Below the pieces are notes generated by a model. It was not told the DNA's origin. It saw only the letters and a list, made by a program, of their open reading frames with translations, and did no database searches. From a bacterium (lineage in GTDB: Bacteria; Planctomycetota; J058; JAJDCP01), in the NCBI GenBank assembly GCA_030428695.1, contig JAUIEM010000095.1, positions 1 through 26,505 of the forward strand: a stretch of DNA of 26,505 bases. The letters run 5' to 3'. Shown here piece after piece: positions 11,116 through 17,278 of this stretch; the first letter of the stretch is position 1; each line of letters begins with the position of its first letter. The position numbers were made by a program, and so were the translations under genes.

Positions 11116-11804
11116 CGCTCTTCCAGCCACGGGGCTCCTTCCTGCCACAGCTGCTCGAGCCGGGCGTGCTCCCACGGGGTGTCGACGCACTGCCAGAAGC
11201 CCTCGTGGCGGAAGGCCTTGAGCTGGCCGCGCAGGCTGAGCTCGGGCAGCACGTCGCGCTCGAAGGAGGTGTCGTCGCCCTCGATCAGACGGCACACCGA
11301 CGGCTCGAGGACGAAGAATGCGCCGTTGATCCACAGGTCGACCGGGCACTCCTTCTCGGCGAAGCCGCGCACGTGCCCGCCGACCAGATCGAGGTAGCCG
11401 AAGCGCGCGGGCGGCCGCACCGCGGTCAGGGTGGCGAGGCCGCCGGCGAAGTGGTGGTAGGCGCGCAGGGCGTCGAGGTCGATGTCGCCCAGGCCGTCGG
11501 CCCAGGTCAGGCAGAAGCGCTCGTCGAGGTCGCCGGCGATGCGCCGCAGCCGCCCCCCGGTGTTGGTGTCGAGGCCGGTGTCGAGCAGCTCGAGCCGCCA
11601 GTCTTTCGGGCAGCTCGCCGGCAGGGCCGCGCGGATCTCGTCGCCGCGGTGGCCGAGGGCGATGCGGAAGTCGGTCAGGCCCGCCCGGGCGTAGATCTGC
11701 ATCACGTGCCACAGGAGTGGCTTGTCGCCGATGGGCAGGAGCGGCTTGGGCAGGTCGGACCCGAGACGCGAGCCCTTCCCGCCCGCGAGGATGCAGACTT
11801 TCAT
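11100..11804 (-). CDS. Sugar-1-phosphate nucleotidyltransferase, RfbF-like
   Basis: The 234-residue product starts with the nucleotidyltransferase signature (A-G-G-K-G-S-R-L-G and P-K-P-L-L-P-I-G-D-K-P) and continues with W-H-V-M-x-I-Y-A, L-D-T-G-x-x-T-N-T-G-G-R-L, T-W-A-D-G-x-G-D and W-I-N-G-A-F-F-V-L-E. This order resembles glucose-1-phosphate cytidylyltransferase (RfbF), which makes CDP-glucose, more than RmlA. It is about 20 residues shorter than usual RfbF. It leads the operon and would supply the activated sugar. No CDP-glucose 4,6-dehydratase (RfbG) or RfbH-type deoxygenase gene is in the window. The ribosome-binding site before ATG 11804 is weak; a short hairpin lies 30-45 bases upstream. 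CTP preference is inferred from family resemblance only. Confidence 0.87.
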   Translation of the reverse strand: MKVCILAGGKGSRLGSDLPKPLLPIGDKPLLWHVMQIYARAGLTDFRIALGHRGDEIRAALPASCPKDWRLELLDTGLDTNTGGRLRRIAGDLDERFCLTWADGLGDIDLDALRAYHHFAGGLATLTAVRPPARFGYLDLVGGHVRGFAEKECPVDLWINGAFFVLEPSVCRLIEGDDTSFERDVLPELSLRGQLKAFRHEGFWQCVDTPWEHARLEQLWQEGAPWLEERCASS

Positions 11805-11832
11805 CGCGGTACCGGAGCAGCGGGGTCCGGAG

Positions 11833-11851
11833 GATGCCGTAGTGCGGCATC
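11833..11851. other. Small hairpin upstream of the sugar operon
   Basis: GATGCCG (11833-11839) and CGGCATC (11845-11851) are exact inverted repeats with a five-base loop. They sit about 30 bases before the first gene of the minus-strand sugar operon, whose ribosome-binding site is weak. It could be an operator or a leader hairpin; equally it may be chance. Confidence 0.3.
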
Positions 11852-11926
11852 GAGTGCAAGACGCGCGTTCGCGCTCCGGCCTGCGCGGCCGCCTCGGACA
11901 CCGCGCGCGAGGCCGCGAGCCGGCGG

Positions 11927-12670
11927 TCAGTCTTGCAGCGCGCCTTCCAGCCAGAGCTCGAGGTTGCCGAGCTCGATGTCGTCGGTGCCGTCGCTGCCGA
12001 CGTTCGGGATGATCTCGAGCAGGTTCGCGTCGGGCACCAGCCAGGCCGGATCGAAGTCGACGCGGAAGCGCCCGCCGGTCGCCAGCGGCGTCAGGGCATG
12101 CCCATTGAGGGCCATCTTCAACGGGTTGTCGAGGCCCCGGATGTCGCCGCAGACGTAGCCGATGGCGAGCGCTCCGCGGCTCTCGCGCGCGTCGGGGCTG
12201 AGCGCGAAGCCGAGCTCGAGGGTGGCGCCGGACAGCGGCAGGACCATCTTCGCGGCGTCGGCGGAGTCGACGGAGAAGTCGCCGTCCCCGAGGTGCACCC
12301 AGGCGAGGTGCTCGGCGATGCGCAGGCTGTGCTGGCGCAGGCTCGGCGCGTCCGCGAAGATGCGCGGATTGATCGCGACCAGCTCTTCCTGGTTGGCGAT
12401 CACGAGGAAGCTGTTGGTCGCGACGATCGCGGTCGGCCGCGCCCGCAGCCGGGCGTCGAGCTCGAAGCTCGACGAGGCTCCCCAGCGCTCCTCGGCGACC
12501 GGCAGGCGGTGGAGCCGCAGCGCGCTGTCGAGCAGGTAGAGGAACGCCCCGTCGCGGCTCAGGCAGCCGGTCAGGAGCGACGGGGAGGAGGACGACAGCA
12601 GCGTGCCGGCGAGCTCTCCGTCGGCGGAGCGCAGAGCGACGACCCGGGAGGTGTCGAAGGCGAAGATCAC
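11927..12670 (-). CDS. Beta-propeller/jelly-roll protein, C-terminal part of a split gene
   Basis: The 247-residue frame reads as PQQ/WD-like propeller blades (I-F-A-F-D-T-S-R-V-V-A-L-R-S-A-D-G-E, then F-L-Y-L-L-D-S-A-L-R-L-H-R-L) followed at about residue 130 by a jelly-roll-like domain ending in a W-L-V-P-D-A-N-L-L-E-I strand and an L-E-L-W-L-E-G end, typical of carbohydrate-related beta-sandwiches. The frame starts formally at GTG 12670 (GTGA overlap with the small frame upstream), but it stays open and protein-like upstream of that GTG (..WSGAFAAGE), which suggests the two frames were one gene. No signal peptide is seen. No enzyme motif is visible; the function is unknown. Confidence 0.6.
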   Translation of the reverse strand: MIFAFDTSRVVALRSADGELAGTLLSSSSPSLLTGCLSRDGAFLYLLDSALRLHRLPVAEERWGASSSFELDARLRARPTAIVATNSFLVIANQEELVAINPRIFADAPSLRQHSLRIAEHLAWVHLGDGDFSVDSADAAKMVLPLSGATLELGFALSPDARESRGALAIGYVCGDIRGLDNPLKMALNGHALTPLATGGRFRVDFDPAWLVPDANLLEIIPNVGSDGTDDIELGNLELWLEGALQD

Positions 12671-12831
12671 TTCGCCGGCCGCGAACGCCCCGCTCCAGGG
12701 TCCGGGCGCTGCCAGTGCAGCTCTCCGTCCAGCCCGCGGAGCGCGAGGTCGCCGCGGGCGCCGAGGCAGAGCAGCCGGTCGCCGTCGCGCGTGACGTCGC
12801 GGACCGGGGGCAGGAAGCCGACCGTGCGCAT
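12667..12831 (-). pseudogene. N-terminal part of the split beta-propeller gene
   Basis: This frame of about 54 codons (ATG 12831; a TTG at 12858 is also possible) reads one propeller blade: RDGDRLLCLGARGDLALRGL then D-G-E-L-H-W-Q-R-P-D-P. It then turns Arg/Pro-rich and stops at 12667. In the -1 frame the sequence continues W-S-G-A-F-A-A-G-E-V-I-F-A-F-D, exactly what a next blade should look like, so one lost base in the CCC run (GGG at 12698-12700 on the plus strand) would explain the break. It could also be an assembly error, a real mutation or programmed shifting. No clear ribosome-binding site is visible for either start. Confidence 0.45.
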
Positions 12832-12885
12832 GCTAAAGCGCTCGCGCCCCTCCGTCAACCTTCGTGCTCCCCCGCGAGATGCCGA

Positions 12886-13164
12886 TCAGCCGGCGCGGCG
12901 GCGGCCGATCACGGACAGGACGGCGACGACGAGGGCGGCGCCGAGCACGGCCCAGACCATCGGGAAGACGCGCGAGCCGGTGTCGATGGGGATCAGGGCC
13001 GGCATGTCGAGCGAGTTCTTCAGCCAGATCCCGACCAGCGCGCCGACGAAGCCGACCACGACGCTGACGATCAGACCTCCGACGCGGTAGCCGCCGAGGA
13101 TCTTGCCGAGCCATCCGCAGACGGCGGCGATGACGAACAGGATGAGCACTTCGATGGGTTCCAT
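12886..13164 (-). CDS. GlsB/YeaQ/YmgE-family small membrane protein
   Basis: The 92-residue protein has three hydrophobic segments (about 5-24, 28-50 and 66-86), the second and third Gly-rich, with the family pattern G-W-L-G-K-I-L-G-G and G-F-V-G-A-L-V-G near the second. It fits the transglycosylase-associated (PF04226) family of inner-membrane proteins, often stress-induced, biochemical role unknown. ATG 13164 has GGAGG six bases upstream. It stands alone, with its own likely promoter just upstream, and diverges from the glycosyltransferase. Confidence 0.88.
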   Translation of the reverse strand: MEPIEVLILFVIAAVCGWLGKILGGYRVGGLIVSVVVGFVGALVGIWLKNSLDMPALIPIDTGSRVFPMVWAVLGAALVVAVLSVIGRRRAG

Positions 13165-13196
13165 GGGGGTCCTCCGGTGTCTGGACGCTGCGCCGC

Positions 13197-13223
13197 GTGA
13201 TACGGCGAAGCGTGCTGTGTCAA
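13197..13223 (-). promoter_or_regulatory. Possible promoter of the GlsB-type gene
   Basis: On the minus strand a perfect TTGACA (13223-13218) is followed after 15 bases by TATCAC (13202-13197), about 35 bases before the ATG. A second TTGACA (13256-13251) with TACGCT 16 bases on lies 33 bp further upstream, so two promoters in tandem are possible. The stretch 13220-13260 is the most A/T-rich of the neighbourhood. On the plus strand TATGAT (13240-13245) could serve the glycosyltransferase, but it has no good -35. Confidence 0.4.
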
Positions 13224-13260
13224 CAATTAGCGTAGCAAATATGATGATTTTGTCAAGCTC

Positions 13261-14232
13261 TTGTTCGTCGACCCGCTTTCAGGCGTGCGCCACGCGCACC
13301 CGACGGAGATACTGGCGAGGACCGCATCCGAGAGGAGCCGACCGATCACGCCACGCATCAGCATCGGCCTGCCCGTCTACAACGGGGAGGAGTTCCTCGC
13401 CCCCTGCATCGAGACGCTGCTCGCCCAGACCTGCGGCGACTTCGAGCTGATCGTCGCCGACAACGCCTCGACCGACGGGAGCCTCGCGATCGCGCGCTCC
13501 TTCCGCGATCCGCGCATCCGCGTCGTGCCGTCTGCGCGGAACCGCGGCGCCGCCTGGAACTTCAACCGCTGCGTCGGCCTGGCCCGCGCCCCGCTCTTCA
13601 AGTGGGCCGCCTGCGACGACCTGCTCGAGCCCGACTTCCTCGCCGCCTGCCTCGACGCCCTCGAGCACTGCCCCGAGGCGGTGCTCGCCTACACCCACGT
13701 CACCGTCCTCGACCGCCGCGGACGCCCCCGGGGCCCGTACCGCAAGCGGCCGCAGCTCGACGTCCCCTCGCCTGCCCGGCGCCTGCTCGAGATCACCTGG
13801 TGGATGCACGCCTGCTTGATGGTGTTCGGGCTGATCCGCGTCGAGGCCCTGCGCCAGACCTCCCTGATCGGCCCCTACTTCGCCTCCGACCGCGTGCTGC
13901 TCGCCCATCTCGCGCTGCTCGGCCGGATGGTCGAGGTGCCGCGCGCCCTGTTCGGCTGGCGGCGCCATCCCGGCCAGTCGATCAACCTGTACCTGCGGCC
14001 CGCGGCCGTCGCCCGCTGGTTCGACAGCGCCGCGCGGGGGCGGGCCTACTTCCCCCGCTGGCGCATGGGGCGCGAGTATCTCCGGCTGCTCTCGCGCGTC
14101 CCCCTGTCCCCGGCCGAGCGCCGCGCCTGCCACCGGGTGCTCGCCGGCTGGGCGCTGTGGAAGGCGCCCTTCCTCGGCTTCGACCTGGTGCGGGGGCTGG
14201 TCGTCGGGGCGCTCCCGGGCGGCGACCGATAG
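13261..14232 (+). CDS. Family 2 glycosyltransferase
   Basis: GT-A-fold glycosyltransferase, 323 residues from the TTG at 13261. It contains I-S-I-G-L-P-V-Y-N-G-E-E-F at the start of the domain, D-N-A-S-T-D-G-S for nucleotide-sugar binding, and an acidic C-D-D (codons at 13615-13620) in the DXD position; W-R-R-H-P-G-Q-S follows in the C-terminal half. It would transfer a sugar from a nucleotide donor to a lipid or polysaccharide acceptor at the cytoplasmic membrane. The start is uncertain. TTG 13261 and GTG 13285 have no ribosome-binding site and add 20-28 residues that look non-coding. The family start is expected at about 13345, where AGGAG (13333-13337) precedes ATC-ACG. It converges with the ABC exporter across a short hexanucleotide repeat. 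Confidence 0.87.
   Translation: MFVDPLSGVRHAHPTEILARTASERSRPITPRISIGLPVYNGEEFLAPCIETLLAQTCGDFELIVADNASTDGSLAIARSFRDPRIRVVPSARNRGAAWNFNRCVGLARAPLFKWAACDDLLEPDFLAACLDALEHCPEAVLAYTHVTVLDRRGRPRGPYRKRPQLDVPSPARRLLEITWWMHACLMVFGLIRVEALRQTSLIGPYFASDRVLLAHLALLGRMVEVPRALFGWRRHPGQSINLYLRPAAVARWFDSAARGRAYFPRWRMGREYLRLLSRVPLSPAERRACHRVLAGWALWKAPFLGFDLVRGLVVGALPGGDR
13333..13347 (+). promoter_or_regulatory. Ribosome-binding site facing an ATC codon
   Basis: AGGAG at 13333-13337 lies seven bases before ATC (13345-13347), followed by ACG-CCA. Reading ATC as the start gives a protein beginning T-P-R-I-S-I-G-L-P-V-Y-N, which is where family 2 glycosyltransferases normally begin. No conventional start codon lies at a good distance from this site. 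Confidence 0.4.
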
Positions 14233-14243
14233 TCCTTCCACAA

Positions 14244-14277
14244 CGGAATCGGAATCGGATTCGGAATCGGATTCGGA
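14244..14277. repeat. Hexanucleotide tandem repeat (CGGAWT)
   Basis: About 5.7 units of CGGAAT/CGGATT fill the 49-bp gap between the convergent glycosyltransferase and ABC exporter genes. It may vary in copy number. No terminator hairpin was seen beside it. Confidence 0.7.
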
Positions 14278-14281
14278 CCCG

Positions 14282-16135
14282 TCAGGGGGTCTCGGCTTCC
14301 TGGGCCGCCTCGATCCCTACGAGGGGCAGGCCGGCCTCGTCCCACAGCTCGCGGAAGCGCCCGCCGGCCGCGAGCAGGTCGGGGATGCGGCCCTTCTCGA
14401 GCAGCCGCCCCCGCTCGAGGACGCACACCTGGTCGGCGTGGCGGATGGTCGCCAGCCGGTGGGCGACGGCGATGGTCGTGCGGCCGCGGCGGGCTTCCTC
14501 CAAGGCGAGCTGCACCTGGCGCTCGGTGACCGGGTCGAGGAAGCTCGTCGCCTCGTCGAGCAGCAGGATCTCCGCGTTCTTCAGCAGCGCCCGCGCGAGG
14601 CTGACCCGCTGGCGCTCGCCGCCGGAGAGCATCACGCCCCGGTCGCCGACCCGCGTCTCCAGGCCGGCCGGCAGGGAGCGCACGAGCTCGGCCAGCCGGG
14701 CCTGGCGCAGCGCTTTCCACAGGGCCTCGTCGGAGATCTCCCCGAGCCCGTAGGTCAGGTTGACGCGCAGGCTGTCGTGCAGCAGCACGCAGTCCTGGCT
14801 GACGACGGCGACCGCCCGCAGCAGGGAGGCGCGGCGGAAGCTGCGGATGTCCCGTCCGTCGAGCAGGATGCTGCCCGGCGGGCACTCGTAGCCGCGGGTC
14901 AGGAGCCGCAGCAGCGTGGTCTTGCCGGCCCCGGTCTGGCCGACGACCGCGGTCACGCTGCCGCGCGGGACGGTCAGCGAGACGCCCTCGAGCGCGACGG
15001 TTCCGCGGGGGTAGGTGAAGCGGAGGTCGACGAGCGCGATCTCCTGCCGCAGGCCGGGGAAGTCCTCGGTTCCGTCGGCGACCACCGGCTTGTCGCGGGG
15101 GTCGAGCACGTCGTCGATGGCGGCGGCCGCGGCCTTGAAGGTGGCGAGGCGGGTGCGGAAGCGGCTGAGGGTGGTCGTCTTGGTCATGATCTCGCGGACC
15201 AGGAAGGCGAACACCAGCAGCCCCGCCGGCGAGATCAGCGCGGCCCGGATCGCGAACGCGACCCCGATCACGGCCCCGAGCACGAGGAACAGCATCGCGA
15301 CCCGCTGGGCCGGATCGACCAGCGTGGCGGCGCGCAGGGTCGCGGCGTGGCGCCGGGTCTCCTCGTCGCTCAGCGCCGCGAAGCGCTCGACCTCCGCCGG
15401 CTCGCGGGCGTTCTCCTTGATCAGGCCGACGCACTGCAGGGTGTTCGCGAGGTGCCGGTCGAGGCTGGTGTCGCTCGCGAAGCCCGCGTTCGCGCGCCGT
15501 TCGACCCGCTTCAGCAGCCAGCGCACGAACAGGAGCAGCGGCGGCGCGCAGGCGAGCACCCCGAGGCTGAGCTGCCAGGAGACGACGAACATCAGGCCGA
15601 TGTAGACCACGAGCACGGCGCCGTTCTGGAACGCGTTCTGCCCTTCCCGCACCGCCTGCGCGAGCTGGTTGCAGTGGCGCAACACCAGCGAGCTGAGCGT
15701 GCCGGCGCTGGCCTGGTCGAAGAACAGCCGGCCGTAGCCGAAGATGCGGGTGAAGATCCGCTTGCGCAGCGAGTTGACCGCGCGCACACTCAGCGACACG
15801 TTGGTCGCCCCCGCGGCGTAGCGCAGCCCCTGCTGGATGACCGCCGCGGCGAAGGCGCACAGGGCGAGGGCGATCATGCGCGTGGTCGCGTCCCAGGTCT
15901 CCGGCAGCCACGCCGCCAGCGCGGCGAGCACGGTGCCGTCGGTGTTCGCGTCGCCGAGGATCGTGTGCAACAGCGGCACCAGGATCCCCACGCTCAGCCC
16001 GTCGAACAGCGCCGAGGTCAGCGACAAGGCGACCGTCAGCAGCACCGGTCCGGCGCGCAGGTCGAAACGTCGGATCCACACGCGCAGACCCGAGCGCAGC
16101 TCGAGGGGGGGCGTCGTGATCGCTGGCTCCTTCAA
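14282..16135 (-). CDS. ABC exporter, fused membrane and ATPase domains
   Basis: An MsbA-type half-transporter (617 residues from TTG 16135) that would work as a dimer. The membrane domain (about residues 25-320) has six helices. The ATPase domain shows Walker A (G-Q-T-G-A-G-K-T-T near 400), Q-loop (V-V-S-Q-D), signature (L-S-G-G-E-R-Q-R near 500), Walker B (I-L-L-L-D-E-A) and H-loop (V-A-H-R-L). With a glycosyltransferase convergent to it and a methyltransferase upstream, export of a lipid-linked glycan or glycolipid is likely but not shown. The start is uncertain: TTG 16135 has no ribosome-binding site in front, whereas AAGGAG (16132-16127) precedes ATC-ACG at 16120-16115, giving a protein beginning T-T-P-P-L-E-L. 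No in-frame ATG or GTG exists near the right place. Confidence 0.9.
   Translation of the reverse strand: MKEPAITTPPLELRSGLRVWIRRFDLRAGPVLLTVALSLTSALFDGLSVGILVPLLHTILGDANTDGTVLAALAAWLPETWDATTRMIALALCAFAAAVIQQGLRYAAGATNVSLSVRAVNSLRKRIFTRIFGYGRLFFDQASAGTLSSLVLRHCNQLAQAVREGQNAFQNGAVLVVYIGLMFVVSWQLSLGVLACAPPLLLFVRWLLKRVERRANAGFASDTSLDRHLANTLQCVGLIKENAREPAEVERFAALSDEETRRHAATLRAATLVDPAQRVAMLFLVLGAVIGVAFAIRAALISPAGLLVFAFLVREIMTKTTTLSRFRTRLATFKAAAAAIDDVLDPRDKPVVADGTEDFPGLRQEIALVDLRFTYPRGTVALEGVSLTVPRGSVTAVVGQTGAGKTTLLRLLTRGYECPPGSILLDGRDIRSFRRASLLRAVAVVSQDCVLLHDSLRVNLTYGLGEISDEALWKALRQARLAELVRSLPAGLETRVGDRGVMLSGGERQRVSLARALLKNAEILLLDEATSFLDPVTERQVQLALEEARRGRTTIAVAHRLATIRHADQVCVLERGRLLEKGRIPDLLAAGGRFRELWDEAGLPLVGIEAAQEAETP
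16118..16132 (-). promoter_or_regulatory. Ribosome-binding site facing an ATC codon (ABC exporter)
   Basis: On the minus strand AAGGAG (16132-16127) is six bases before ATC (16120-16118), followed by ACG-ACG. As in the glycosyltransferase gene, the local pattern is CGATCACG at the expected start. The nearest legal start, TTG 16135, lies just upstream of the AAGGAG and has no such site of its own. Confidence 0.38.
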
Positions 16136-16203
16136 CGGCGGCGAGCACGCATGGTACCGAGCCGTGGGCGAGATGCACGGGTTGTGTGGGGGGCTCCCGT
16201 CGA

Positions 16204-16992
16204 CTAGCCCGTCCGGTGCGCGACGAACAGGTAGCGGTTCAGGCTGAAGAAGAAGGCTCCAGACCTGCCGAGGGCTTCCAGGTCGGCGCGGAAGGCGGCG
16301 CTGTCCGCTTCGCCGAGGCCATGGCGGCCGACGACGAACCTCGCGACGAAGTCGAGCAGCCCGTGGCTGTAGGTGTGGGGATGGTACTCGGTGTTGAACA
16401 TCGGGATGATCTCGCGCGCCTGCAGACCGAAGCCCGCCTCCCGCAACAGGGGGATGAGCCGTCGGGGCAGATCGCGATGGGTCGAGTGCTCGTCCCAGGC
16501 CGCGCGGATGCGGGCGAAGCGCTCCGGGTCGCTGGTGTGCAGCACCCAGGAGGCGTAGTCGGTGTCGACGATGACCACCCGTCCGCCCGGCGCGACGACC
16601 CGGAAGAGCTGTGCCAGGGCCGCGCGCACCGCCGGGACGTAGGCGTAGACCTGGACGCACACGGCCGCGTCGAAGGAGGCGTCCTCGTAGGGGAGCGCGG
16701 TCACGTCGCCGTGGTCGAAGCGGGCCCAGGGGAGCTTCCGGCAGCGGGCCCGCGCGCGCTCAAGCATCGCCTCGCTCGCGTCCAGGCCCCGCACCAGGCC
16801 GGTCTCCCCGACGCTGGCCGCGATGTCCCGGGTCAGGAAGCCGGGACCCGCGCCGAGGTCCAGCACGCGCTGACCGGGACGCAGGCCGAGGGCGCGGAGC
16901 GTCCGCAGCCGCTGGTGGACGACGTCGGGCGTCTGGTAGATCACCTCGAGACGGCGTGCCGCCTCGTCATCGAACTTCGCTTCGTCGGTCAC
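16204..16992 (-). CDS. Class I SAM-dependent methyltransferase (UbiE-like)
   Basis: The 262-residue product has motif I V-L-D-L-G-A-G-P-G-F-L, an acidic residue after the second strand (G-L-D-A-S-E), motif R-F-D-H-G-D-V-T-A-L-P-Y and the later V-A-P-G-G-R-V-V-I-V-D, as in Methyltransf_11/31 proteins (UbiE, arsenite, small-molecule methyltransferases). No second domain defines the acceptor. GTG 16992 has GGAGG (17005-17001) eight bases upstream, better than the ATG at 17046, which has none; I use the GTG. It precedes the ABC exporter by 68 bp on the same strand, so the two may be cotranscribed. The substrate is unknown. Confidence 0.88.
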   Translation of the reverse strand: MTDEAKFDDEAARRLEVIYQTPDVVHQRLRTLRALGLRPGQRVLDLGAGPGFLTRDIAASVGETGLVRGLDASEAMLERARARCRKLPWARFDHGDVTALPYEDASFDAAVCVQVYAYVPAVRAALAQLFRVVAPGGRVVIVDTDYASWVLHTSDPERFARIRAAWDEHSTHRDLPRRLIPLLREAGFGLQAREIIPMFNTEYHPHTYSHGLLDFVARFVVGRHGLGEADSAAFRADLEALGRSGAFFFSLNRYLFVAHRTG

Positions 16993-17120
16993 GTGTCTGA
17001 CCTCCGTGGAGTGGTCTGATATCTGTGCAGGGAGGGGTTCCGTCATTGGGGAACCGACTTCGCTCGCGGGCAAGATCATTCTGTTTACTGACCTCCGCGC
17101 AAGTTCTTCCTCGTCCGGCA

Positions 17121-17205
17121 GGCGGGGATCAACCCCGCGCCTACCCCCGGTAAAAACACACACACCGAGGTAAGGGAGGGGTTCACCCCCTCCCGTCGTT
17201 GGCCG
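17121..17205. repeat. REP-like palindromic repeat cluster B
   Basis: It contains GCGGGG/CCCCGC (17122-17127 and 17133-17138, loop ATCAA) and GGGAGGGG/CCCCTCCC (17174-17181 and 17187-17194), in the same order as in cluster A at 7632-7795. The last 32 bases match cluster A with one mismatch, including the GTCG(A/T)TGGCCG tail. A CA-rich run (17156-17165) precedes the second palindrome, as before the broken copy in cluster A. The rest of the gap 16993-17278 shows no gene. Confidence 0.7.
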
Positions 17206-17278
17206 GGAACCGACGTCCCCCGCTGGGGCAACCTATGCGGAGGCCAGATAGCCTGATCGAACGCCGCCCCGCGCGGGC

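Noticed and set aside
16993..17163. 57-codon N-terminal extension of the methyltransferase
   Set aside because: The upstream part is translated REP-like repeat and lacks a ribosome-binding site; GTG 16992 has a good one.
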